A stretch of 16,197 bases of DNA, taken from Pseudomonadota bacterium (GTDB lineage: Bacteria; Pseudomonadota; Gammaproteobacteria; Arenicellales; Arenicellaceae). Location: positions 1 through 16,197 of the forward strand of contig JABJKL010000232.1 of assembly GCA_018660405.1 (NCBI GenBank), in the 5' to 3' direction. The translations under genes were made by a program, and so were the position numbers. Each line of letters starts with the position of its first letter. Positions within the stretch are counted from its first letter, which is position 1. Below are positions 1 through 6,004 of the stretch, piece by piece. The notes under the pieces were generated by a model. That model did not search any database. It saw nothing but the letters and a program-made list of their open reading frames with translations, and was not told the DNA's origin.

Positions 1-63
1 ATCTTATAAATTCAACACGAACAAGGGTTCTAAATTTGGTAAATCTTCTACAACAATTTCAGA

Positions 64-189
64 TCAGTCATCATCCTCATTGCTGTCGTTACTCTGTCGG
101 TAATAACCGACCAGCGCAATAACACCAAATACAGCCATTGCGGCGACCACACCGGCCATCCAAAGTCTGGTTACAACAATCTCGTCCAT
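64..189 (-). CDS. 41-aa single-helix membrane microprotein
   Basis: I do not recognise this short gene. It reads MDEIVVTRLW at the start, has one hydrophobic helix at about residues 9-29 (rich in Ala, Val, Gly), then YYRQS and a very acidic tail ending NEDDD. A GGAG ribosome site stands six bases before the ATG, which is the main argument that it is real. It is the last gene of the minus-strand group that includes the sodium:solute symporter and lies 67 bp after the 31-aa microprotein. Small helices encoded beside transporters often act as accessory or stabilising subunits. That role is inference here, and the protein could also be an independent small inner-membrane protein. Confidence 0.6.
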   Translation of the reverse strand: MDEIVVTRLWMAGVVAAMAVFGVIALVGYYRQSNDSNEDDD

Positions 190-225
190 TATTTACTCCG
201 TAATACTTTTTGCCAAAAACCTATG

Positions 226-258
226 AGTGCTCTTTCAATATAATATTAAAAGAGCACT
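226..258 (-). terminator. 10-bp stem-loop between the two microprotein genes
   Basis: AGTGCTCTTT at 226-235 pairs perfectly with AAAGAGCACT at 249-258 around a 13-base AT-rich loop. On the minus strand the stem is followed, a few bases on, by a short run of T. It overlaps the stop codon of the 31-aa gene and precedes the 41-aa gene. It may be a leaky terminator or an mRNA 3'-end stabiliser that sets the 41-aa protein apart from the upstream genes. Confidence 0.5.
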
Positions 259-352
259 ACGAACGGCGGTGAATTAAATAAGAGATTAACCATCCAATCA
301 CCAAGATCGCCAGAATGAGTGCCAGACTGTTAAAGAAGATACTCCAAAACAT
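257..352 (-). CDS. 31-aa single-helix membrane microprotein after the symporter
   Basis: This gene encodes a short protein that starts MFWSIFFNSLAL and ends LIHRRS. One strongly hydrophobic helix spans about residues 5-27, followed by a basic end, so the positive-inside rule places the C-terminus in the cytoplasm. An AGGAG ribosome site stands six bases before the ATG, and the gene begins 19 bases after the symporter stop, so co-translation is likely. The layout (SSS transporter plus small membrane protein) recalls ActP with YjcH and PanF with YhdT. This protein is much shorter than those partners and I see no homology to them. Function is unknown. Confidence 0.65.
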   Translation of the reverse strand: MFWSIFFNSLALILAILVIGWLISYLIHRRS

Positions 353-371
353 GCGCTACTCCTGCTTTCAA

Positions 372-1859
372 TTAATCGTTAGCCATCGCCAGCTGATCAT
401 CAAGTCGTGATTGATATTCCTGCGTGCTGAAATAACCCGCCCTGCCCTTGGCGAATAAATTACCGACAATGCCAACCGTCAGCGTTGCGACCAAGGTAAC
501 ATAGGCGTTAGCATCGGCTGGCATGGATAGCACTTGCGACAATGAAGTAAATGACCAGGCAGAATTTATTACCCAGGCTGCCGACAACGTCATCACAGCA
601 ACCGTGCTATTGCGTTTCCAGAACAAGCCGAACAGAACCACCCAGAATATCGGCACCAACCACGAGAACAACCAGGTCATCGCAGCAAGGATCGGCGGTA
701 AAAACGTGGCGATCCCCATTGCGATTAAAGCCAATATGACAATCGTAATTCGCATTACTCGCGCCATATCTGCCTCGGTTGCTTTGGGCCGATAGAGATT
801 TTTGTAGATATCCACGGTAAAGATCGTTGCCGGTGCCAACGCAGTGATTGCAAATGTTGAAAGAATTGCTGCTAAAAATGAAGCAAGTAGTAACGCAGCA
901 AGCCACGCTGGCAGGTAATTAACAAGCATGGTGGTCGCTGCGATCTTGGGACCAAGCGCTGCAAACTCCGGAATCGATTTGGCTGTAAGACCGATGACAA
1001 CCGCAAATACGCCAAACATGCCATTTAACGGCGCCGCAATCCACAAGGCCTTGCGAACGGTTTTTTCGCTTTCGGCGGACATACACGGCTGCATCAACAT
1101 CTGGTTTATTCCTTGACTGAAGACGACAGCAATAGTCACACCGAGTGCAAAGCTGAGCATTATTTGCGGTGTTCCATAAATGCTTAGCATAAAATCTTGA
1201 CCGGAAGCAGTGTAAAACTCAGCGACCGAACTGTAATCGCCGCCTGGTAATTCAAATGCTAGAAACATCGTCGCCAGAATCAAACCCAGATATAAAACAA
1301 CCGCGTTAACCAGGTTCAGCCAACCAATCTCTTTCATACCCGCAAGCAGGACGTAGGCCATACCGAGGAATGCACCAACGATCGCGCCATTACCAATACT
1401 CCACCCGGTCATCGATGAAATAATAATGCCAATACCTTGTGTCTCGATCGTCATAATACCGAACACCACACCAGCCATTGTGCAAGAGACCATCAACCGT
1501 GTTCCTCGCCCATATAACATTTGCAAAATTTCGGGAACGGTTGTCAGACCAAGCCGTCTAACCCAAAGGCCGGTCGATAAGCAAACCATCACAAGCAAAA
1601 TCACATGGGCAACGCTGAACCAGACAGCTGCGGCTCCGATATTCCATGCTATTTCGAAGACACCCAGAATATGCGCGGTGCCCAGCACCGTTAACGCCAA
1701 AGTAATGGCTATTACCGGAACCGGTAAATGGCGTCCAGCCAGCGCAAAATCACCTTCGTGTTTTGCGTGAGCAGCTTCTCGTTTTGCCAACCAGAGCCCC
1801 ACTCCGAGAATAATGCTGACTTCATAGATCAGCACAGCGATCAGAATCCCTGTATTCAT
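372..1859 (-). CDS. Sodium:solute symporter (SSS) family transporter
   Basis: This is an inner-membrane secondary transporter that would use the sodium gradient to import a small solute. The 495-residue length and about 13 hydrophobic helices fit the SSS family (SLC5/PutP/vSGLT fold). At residues 326-350 the helix reads ASFLAAILSTF and leads to FTVDIYKNLYRP. A331, S334 and T335 match the Na2-site Ala, Ser and Ser of vSGLT, and the Asp-Ile-Tyr-Lys-Asn that follows is a family hallmark. The substrate cannot be told from sequence; organic acids, amino acids, sugars and vitamins are all known in the family. An AAGAGA ribosome site precedes the ATG. It lies 42 bases after the four-helix protein gene and 19 bases before the 31-aa gene, so the four genes look like one transcription unit. 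The nearby divergent aldehyde dehydrogenase could act on a product of its substrate (inference). Confidence 0.88.
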   Translation of the reverse strand: MNTGILIAVLIYEVSIILGVGLWLAKREAAHAKHEGDFALAGRHLPVPVIAITLALTVLGTAHILGVFEIAWNIGAAAVWFSVAHVILLVMVCLSTGLWVRRLGLTTVPEILQMLYGRGTRLMVSCTMAGVVFGIMTIETQGIGIIISSMTGWSIGNGAIVGAFLGMAYVLLAGMKEIGWLNLVNAVVLYLGLILATMFLAFELPGGDYSSVAEFYTASGQDFMLSIYGTPQIMLSFALGVTIAVVFSQGINQMLMQPCMSAESEKTVRKALWIAAPLNGMFGVFAVVIGLTAKSIPEFAALGPKIAATTMLVNYLPAWLAALLLASFLAAILSTFAITALAPATIFTVDIYKNLYRPKATEADMARVMRITIVILALIAMGIATFLPPILAAMTWLFSWLVPIFWVVLFGLFWKRNSTVAVMTLSAAWVINSAWSFTSLSQVLSMPADANAYVTLVATLTVGIVGNLFAKGRAGYFSTQEYQSRLDDQLAMAND

Positions 1860-1901
1860 GTTAAATCTCTTTTAAAAACGGGTCTCAATGAATTATTCCA
1901 A

Positions 1902-2342
1902 CTATCCAAGAACCGGACTCAACCAACCGACAACCAGGCCAAAAACCAGATGTACCAATAACAGTGAAATCCACGCTTTGGATGACACATGATGCATAAA
2001 GATACCGTCTTTGATGTAGATAGGGATAAAAAATAATCCGGAGCCAAAGAACAGGATTAGCCCGTACAAAAACCCTCGGACAACAGGTTCCCCGGGCAGA
2101 TGTGGTCCAATAACTGTGGCATAAAGAAAAGCGAAAAACACTCCGTTAAGCATTACTGCTATCTGGCCTGCCCAGTAGGACGGTTCTCCCTCAAAAGATT
2201 CTCCATAGCTTAAATCTGCCATTACACGCGAGAAATCAAGTCGAAACAGGCCGATTCGACCAGCCCACTGCCCCATTACAAGGTGCAAATAGGCAGCTAA
2301 TATTCCGGTTAAGGTAACGACAATGAAAAATTCAAATTCCAT
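1902..2342 (-). CDS. Four-helix membrane protein of unknown family
   Basis: This protein of 146 residues from the ATG has four hydrophobic segments: about 3-24, 63-82, 88-109 and 123-143. Between helix 1 and helix 2 is a conserved-looking stretch, GQWAGRIGLFRLDFSRVMADLSYG, split here as GQWAGRIGLFRLDF and SRVMADLSYG. The C-terminal helix ends GWLSPVLG. I do not recognise the family. Two overlapping GGAGG-like sites lie upstream. The one nearest the ATG at 2340-2342 has a six-base spacer, so I prefer that start over a GTG at 2346-2348, which would add two residues. It is the first gene of the symporter transcription unit and may be a partner or chaperone of the transporter (inference from position only). 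Confidence 0.75.
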   Translation of the reverse strand: MEFEFFIVVTLTGILAAYLHLVMGQWAGRIGLFRLDFSRVMADLSYGESFEGEPSYWAGQIAVMLNGVFFAFLYATVIGPHLPGEPVVRGFLYGLILFFGSGLFFIPIYIKDGIFMHHVSSKAWISLLLVHLVFGLVVGWLSPVLG

Positions 2343-2362
2343 AAGCACCCTCCCTCCTTCTA

Positions 2363-2375
2363 ATCAATTATTGAT
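2363..2375. promoter_or_regulatory. 13-bp operator-like dyad before the membrane operon
   Basis: ATCAAT-T-ATTGAT is a perfect inverted repeat about 20 bp upstream of the ATG of the four-helix protein gene, just outside its ribosome site. Its place in the leader suits a repressor operator. AT-rich dyads of this length also arise by chance, so support is weak. Confidence 0.25.
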
Positions 2376-2680
2376 GAATTTGATTCACGATAACTGATGG
2401 CTAGGATAATTGACAGCTAACCAGAGGAACACAGCCCCAGAAATGATGATTGAATCCCCTTCAAGTAGAGTAACAAGCAAGCCTGTTTTTTAAACTTAAT
2501 AAACTTTACCTGACAGGGGGCCTTATCCTGAACGGAACAAGCCTGCTAAATAACTGTGCCGAATAGCAGATATGAAGCTAATGCCATCCCTGTAGGTGTT
2601 AATTGCTGCCTTATCTGAGGTAGAATCAGGCCTTGAAACGTATAATAATACAACTAGGGAGTGGGGGGTCGGACTCATTC

Positions 2681-2693
2681 TTGACTGAGTCAA
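2681..2693. promoter_or_regulatory. 13-bp operator-like dyad upstream of the aldehyde dehydrogenase
   Basis: TTGACT-G-AGTCAA is a perfect dyad 175 bp upstream of the dehydrogenase start. An outer GACTCA at 2672-2677 also pairs with TGAGTC at 2686-2691. It could bind a dimeric regulator. TTGACT also resembles a -35 hexamer, but no good -10 follows at 16-18 bp. Confidence 0.25.
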
Positions 2694-2800
2694 AGCGCCG
2701 GAATGTCTTCAAAGTTGGCGTGGCCCATAGCGTCTTCGGGGGATGCTAATCCAGGCAACAGCGATTGCTAGCGACGAGTATAGGAAGAGTAAAAGCTATT

Positions 2801-2818
2801 TTATGGCCGATTCCATAA
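2801..2818. promoter_or_regulatory. TTATGG-N6-CCATAA inverted repeat before the aldehyde dehydrogenase
   Basis: Six-base arms with a six-base spacer lie about 50 bp before the ATG, where a repressor site would overlap the promoter or the start of transcription. The regulator is not known and none is encoded in the window. Confidence 0.25.
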
Positions 2819-2867
2819 GCTCTCACAAGAATATTTTTCAAATTAATACTTAAGTGGATAACTAATC

Positions 2868-4295
2868 ATGCAAACAAAACTATTTATTGGTGGGCAATGG
2901 CGCGCAGCGTCAGATGGTGCAACTTTCCCCATCATTGACCCTTCAACCGAGGAAGAAATCGCAGACGTATCAAGTGCCACTGTTGAGGATGTGATTACGA
3001 CTGTGGAGATTGCTGACGCAGCAGGTAAAGAGTGGGCAAAACGCGCCCCACGTGACCGAGCCGAGATCTTAAGAAAGTCCTGGGAGCTTCTGGTAAGCCG
3101 AAAGGATGATATCGCCGAGTGCATCGTACGTGAGAATGGCAAGGCATTACCTGACGCCCTGGGCGAGACAAATTATGCGATTGAGTTTTTCCGTTGGTAC
3201 GCGGAGGAAACCGTGCGTAATTATGGTGAGATACTGACCTCACCTGCTGGTGGCAACAAAATAGTGGTCATGCAGCAACCTATTGGCGTCAGTGTGCTGG
3301 TTACACCCTGGAATTATCCGGCGGCGATGGCTACCCGTAAAATTGCACCGGCGATTGCTGCGGGTTGCCCGGTTATATTAAAACCTGCTTCTGATACACC
3401 TCTGACCGCATTATTAGTAGCTGAGATATTGACTGAAGCGGGCGTTCCGCCAGGCGTCATGAACGTTGTCCCGTCACGCCGTTCTGGAGAAGTGGTAAGC
3501 GCCATGCTACATCATCCGCTGGTGCGTAAATTATCCTTCACAGGTTCTACTGAAGTTGGTCGGGCACTATTGAAAGAAGCCGCTGACTGTGTGGTTAACT
3601 GCTCAATGGAATTAGGTGGTAATGCGCCATTTCTGGTGTTTGAGGATGCAGACATTGATGATGCGGTAGTAGGTGCGATGATCGCAAAAATGCGAAATGG
3701 CGGTGAAGCCTGCACCGCGGCAAATCGTTTCCATGTACATGAGAATGTGTATGCTGAATTTTCCGAAAAATTTGCAACGGCAATGAATGCGTTCAAGGTA
3801 GGCCCAGGACTCGAGCCGGGAGTCGAATTAGGCCCGATGATCAATGAATGGGCCATTAAAGATATAGATAAGCTGGTTCAAGATGCAAAGGCGAAGGGTT
3901 CAGAAATATTGGCTGGCGGGGCACCATTGGAACGCACGGGTTACTATTACCCCCCTACTGTGTTGGGTAAGGTATCATCTGACGCTGATATTTTGCGCGA
4001 GGAAGTCTTTGGTCCCGTTGCACCACTTGTCTCTTTCAGCGACGACGATGAAGCGATTCATGCAGCTAACGATACCGAGTATGGTTTAGTTGCCTATCTC
4101 TACACACAGGACCTTAAGCGCGGCATGGCGGTTTCTGAACGCCTGGATGCCGGTATGATTGGTCTTAATCGAGGTTTGGTTTCTGATCCCGCGGCACCAT
4201 TCGGCGGTACCAAGCAAAGTGGCCTCGGTCGCGAAGGCTCTCACGATGGCATGATGGAGTACATGGAGAAGAAGTACATCGCAGTTGAGTGGTAG
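2868..4295 (+). CDS. NAD(P)-dependent aldehyde dehydrogenase, succinate-semialdehyde dehydrogenase type
   Basis: This is a cytoplasmic enzyme of the ALDH superfamily that oxidises an aldehyde to its acid with NAD(P). At 475 aa it has the usual length and all main motifs. TPWNYP contains the oxyanion-hole N149, LKPAS contains the cofactor-binding K172, and FTGSTEVG begins at 224. The general base is E248 in MELGG, the nucleophile is C282 in GEACTAANRF, and EEVFGP has the cofactor Glu near 379. The closing PFGGTKQSGLGREGS with a KKYIAVEW end is closest to the GabD/succinate-semialdehyde dehydrogenase branch from memory. The substrate (succinate semialdehyde in GABA or 4-hydroxybutyrate breakdown, or a related semialdehyde) is therefore probable but not certain. 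The ribosome site is weak (AGTGGA, 8-base spacer). It is a single gene, divergent from the symporter operon, and ends at the palindrome at 4426-4459. Confidence 0.88.
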   Translation: MQTKLFIGGQWRAASDGATFPIIDPSTEEEIADVSSATVEDVITTVEIADAAGKEWAKRAPRDRAEILRKSWELLVSRKDDIAECIVRENGKALPDALGETNYAIEFFRWYAEETVRNYGEILTSPAGGNKIVVMQQPIGVSVLVTPWNYPAAMATRKIAPAIAAGCPVILKPASDTPLTALLVAEILTEAGVPPGVMNVVPSRRSGEVVSAMLHHPLVRKLSFTGSTEVGRALLKEAADCVVNCSMELGGNAPFLVFEDADIDDAVVGAMIAKMRNGGEACTAANRFHVHENVYAEFSEKFATAMNAFKVGPGLEPGVELGPMINEWAIKDIDKLVQDAKAKGSEILAGGAPLERTGYYYPPTVLGKVSSDADILREEVFGPVAPLVSFSDDDEAIHAANDTEYGLVAYLYTQDLKRGMAVSERLDAGMIGLNRGLVSDPAAPFGGTKQSGLGREGSHDGMMEYMEKKYIAVEW

Positions 4296-4425
4296 ATACT
4301 GTGCCAACACCCACGCCTCGCACAGTGTGAGCAGCAGTAATCGTTTTACGGGATTAACCAACCTGGTCGATAGATGAGCCTCGATAAATGACGATGCCGT
4401 TATAGAGTGCTGTTCACATGTTTCC

Positions 4426-4459
4426 AAACGAAGGCTTGATCTAGATCAAGCCTTCGTTT
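4426..4459 (+). terminator. Perfect 34-bp palindrome, probable bidirectional terminator
   Basis: The sequence is fully self-complementary. Each arm is 17 bases, beginning AAACGAAGGCTTGATCT, and meets its complement with no spacer. It begins 130 bp after the aldehyde dehydrogenase stop and is followed by TTTT on the plus strand and preceded by AAA, which suits a Rho-independent terminator with a short U tract. The centre is also an exact FNR box, described separately, so the element probably has two roles. Confidence 0.65.
4436..4449 (+). promoter_or_regulatory. FNR/Anr-type box TTGAT-CTAG-ATCAA upstream of the OmpW gene
   Basis: The site equals the FNR/Anr consensus TTGAT-N4-ATCAA at all ten fixed bases. 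Its centre (4442.5) is 41.5 bp before position 4484, the class II activator distance. A start at 4484 would put the -10 hexamer at 4472-4477, which reads TACAGT, a fair match to TATAAT. OmpW-family genes are FNR-dependent in enterobacteria, and oprG is Anr-dependent in Pseudomonas. Oxygen control of the downstream gene is therefore well supported by analogy but not shown here. Confidence 0.6.
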
Positions 4460-4471
4460 TACGTACGGATT

Positions 4472-4477
4472 TACAGT
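4472..4477 (+). promoter_or_regulatory. Candidate -10 element of the OmpW gene
   Basis: TACAGT matches four of six bases of TATAAT and lies where an FNR class II promoter needs it, giving a start near 4484 and a 28-base leader. No good -35 hexamer is seen, as expected for an activator-dependent promoter. Confidence 0.4.
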
Positions 4478-4511
4478 CCACGGTACAGCAACATTCGTGC
4501 GGTAAAATCAA

Positions 4512-5189
4512 ATGAAAAACTATCAGAAAGCAATCTACGGCCTGTTTTTACTATCAGTAGGGTTGGGAGCCCAGGCACATGAAGCAGGAGATGTTCTTGT
4601 GCGGGTGGGTCTGGTTAATGTTTCCCCGAATGAAGATGTGGGCGAATTACAGTTGGACGGTGCCGCATTGGCTGGAACGGGTGGCGAAATTGGAAACAGC
4701 ACCCAGTTGTTACTCACGGCAACATATATGCTATCTGGCAATGTTGGGCTTGAGCTTCTTGCCGCCTCACCATTCGAGCATGATATACGCACTACTGGTT
4801 TAGAGAATCTTGGCTTGGTAAATGGAGAATTTGAAGCCAAGCATCTTCCACCTACACTCACATTATTATGGTATCCCGCAGCCAGTAACGCTCAATTCCA
4901 ACCTTTTATCGGCGCCGGCCTGAATTACACATTGTTTTTCTCTGAAGATATTTCTGATGCAACTGTTGCGGCCTTGGGCGCTGACAATCTGAATCTGGAC
5001 AGCTCTTTTGGCTTGGCTTTTCGAGCTGGCTTCGATGTCGACTTAAACGAATCCTGGGGATTTAACGCGGGTGTTTGGTATCTCGATATCGACACTGAAC
5101 TGACAGTCGACACAGCCTTGGGGCAAGTTTCCACGGACGTGAAAGTTGACCCCTGGGTTATTGCCGCAGGTTTAAATTATCGATTCTAA
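4512..5189 (+). CDS. ompW: OmpW family outer membrane protein
   Basis: This is an eight-stranded outer-membrane beta barrel thought to carry small hydrophobic molecules in the OmpW/AlkL/OprG family. A signal peptide (MKNYQKAIYG onwards) ends at AQA about residue 22. The mature start HEAGDVLVRVGLVNVSPNE is a family signature. Later marks are the WYP turn after LPPTLTLL, QPFIGAGLNYT and the final strand ending NYRF with a C-terminal Phe for BAM recognition. The 225-aa length is normal. The ribosome site is weak. It is a single gene, converging with the RidA-like gene to its right. The FNR box and the -10-like hexamer upstream suggest induction at low oxygen. The symbol is by family; orthology to E. 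coli OmpW is not proven. Confidence 0.9.
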   Translation: MKNYQKAIYGLFLLSVGLGAQAHEAGDVLVRVGLVNVSPNEDVGELQLDGAALAGTGGEIGNSTQLLLTATYMLSGNVGLELLAASPFEHDIRTTGLENLGLVNGEFEAKHLPPTLTLLWYPAASNAQFQPFIGAGLNYTLFFSEDISDATVAALGADNLNLDSSFGLAFRAGFDVDLNESWGFNAGVWYLDIDTELTVDTALGQVSTDVKVDPWVIAAGLNYRF

Positions 5190-5229
5190 TTTTGAAGCCG
5201 TGAAACACTCTGATCCCGGGCTTTACAGC

Positions 5230-5247
5230 GATACTGGAGCAAGTATC
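5230..5247. repeat. GATACT-N6-AGTATC inverted repeat
   Basis: This perfect six-base dyad lies 41 bp after the OmpW gene in the convergent gap. It has no T run, so it is a weak hairpin at best and not a clear intrinsic terminator. Confidence 0.3.
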
Positions 5248-5263
5248 ATTCAGGCAGTTGGGG

Positions 5264-5277
5264 GTTCAACCTTGAAC
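5264..5277. repeat. GTTCAA-CC-TTGAAC inverted repeat
   Basis: This perfect six-base dyad has a two-base centre and lies in the same convergent gap between the OmpW and RidA-like genes. The compact shape is more like a protein binding site than an RNA hairpin. Its target gene is unclear. Confidence 0.25.
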
Positions 5278-5465
5278 GCAAGGAAAGTCATGCATGACCA
5301 TGTTCGGAGACACCTGATGGCACACCAGTGTATCGGTATAGGATTCTTTAAGGAGGGCGATATCTTGCACAGCATATAACCCTGCCAACAGCAGTAGAGC
5401 CCACCCACGAACAGTATAAACCTTTCAGCTTTTCCTCTGAACGGTTAATCAACTGCTGCCGTCAA

Positions 5466-5966
5466 CTAGTCACCGTCAACGACAGCAGTAGCCTTAACCT
5501 CCAGTTCAATACCGGGCAATGCGAAACCTGTAACAGTGATCAGCGCGCTGGAAGGGTAATGGCCAGGCTCAAACTTCGTGGCACGAATATCTACAAATGG
5601 GTTACCGTATCGTGTATCGCCAATAAAAACGGTCATCGTAACGATATCTGCAAGCGTACCGCCAAATTTGCTGAGTCGCTCCTCAATAACCCTGAATACT
5701 TCATGAGTTTGAGCCTCAAAATCACCAGCAAGCGAGTTACCATCTGCATCAAAAGGCGCGGTCACCCCCGCGAGCCAGACCGTCTTACCACCTTGGGTTA
5801 CAACGGCGGGAGAAAACGCTCGTCCTTCCGTCCAATCCAGTGTCAGGTACTCTTTGCTGACTGGCCCACCATCCTGAGCCTGGGACATGACAGGAACCAT
5901 ACTCAACGCAAGCGTTACAAGGAATAATGCTCTCTGACACCCGCTAGCAGGCAATTGAAAACTCAT
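5466..5966 (-). CDS. Exported RidA/YjgF/UK114-like protein lacking the catalytic Arg
   Basis: The fold is that of the RidA family, trimeric proteins that in their active members hydrolyse reactive enamine/imine intermediates. Family features are VWLAGVTAPFDADGN (about 63-77), AQTHEVFRVIEERLSKFGGTLADIVTMTVFI (split at 85-98 and 99-115), a YPSSALITV segment at 137-145 and LEVKATAVV at the end. A signal peptide of about 30 residues ending SQA sends it to the periplasm, whereas RidA itself is cytoplasmic. In active RidA the last-third motif is P-A-R-S/T, whose Arg holds the substrate carboxylate. Here the aligned residue is S140 (P-S-S-A), so classic imine deaminase activity is unlikely. An AGAGG ribosome site precedes the ATG. 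It starts 38 bases after the MBL hydrolase stop and is probably co-transcribed with it. Confidence 0.85.
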   Translation of the reverse strand: MSFQLPASGCQRALFLVTLALSMVPVMSQAQDGGPVSKEYLTLDWTEGRAFSPAVVTQGGKTVWLAGVTAPFDADGNSLAGDFEAQTHEVFRVIEERLSKFGGTLADIVTMTVFIGDTRYGNPFVDIRATKFEPGHYPSSALITVTGFALPGIELEVKATAVVDGD

Positions 5967-6004
5967 ATGGATACCTCTAGGTTAATTTCGCAAAAATTGC
6001 GGAT

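Larger units (their letters stand above)
2343..2867. other. 525-bp divergent intergenic region, regulatory
   Basis: No coding region can be supported here. It lies between the divergent symporter operon and the aldehyde dehydrogenase, so it must hold both promoters. Dyads seen are ATCAAT-T-ATTGAT at 2363-2375, TTGACT-G-AGTCAA at 2681-2693 and TTATGG-N6-CCATAA at 2801-2818. A perfect TATAAT lies at 2641-2646 on the plus strand but has no good -35 partner at the right distance. A shared piece (AAGCCTG) occurs near 2477 and again near 2540, too short to call a repeat. No small RNA with a convincing terminator was found. Confidence 0.5.

Noticed and set aside
2641..2646. Perfect TATAAT as promoter of the aldehyde dehydrogenase
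   Set aside because: No acceptable -35 or extended -10 is found at the right spacing, and it would give a leader over 200 bases long.
2672..2691. GACTCA...TGAGTC hairpin as a terminator or small RNA end
   Set aside because: The stem is only six pairs with no T run after it on either strand; kept only as part of an operator-like dyad.
4086..4427. 113-codon minus-strand frame over the end of the aldehyde dehydrogenase gene
   Set aside because: Most of it is antisense to a clear dehydrogenase coding sequence and its translation has no family features.
5290..5379. 29-codon open frame MHDHVRRHLM... in the convergent gap, with an AAGGAAA-like site before the ATG
   Set aside because: It is very short, has no recognisable feature or helix, and lies between two convergent genes. 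A good ribosome site alone is not enough.
5190..5465. Intrinsic terminator for the OmpW or RidA-like gene
   Set aside because: The dyads in this gap are not followed by T runs, and no stem longer than six pairs was found.
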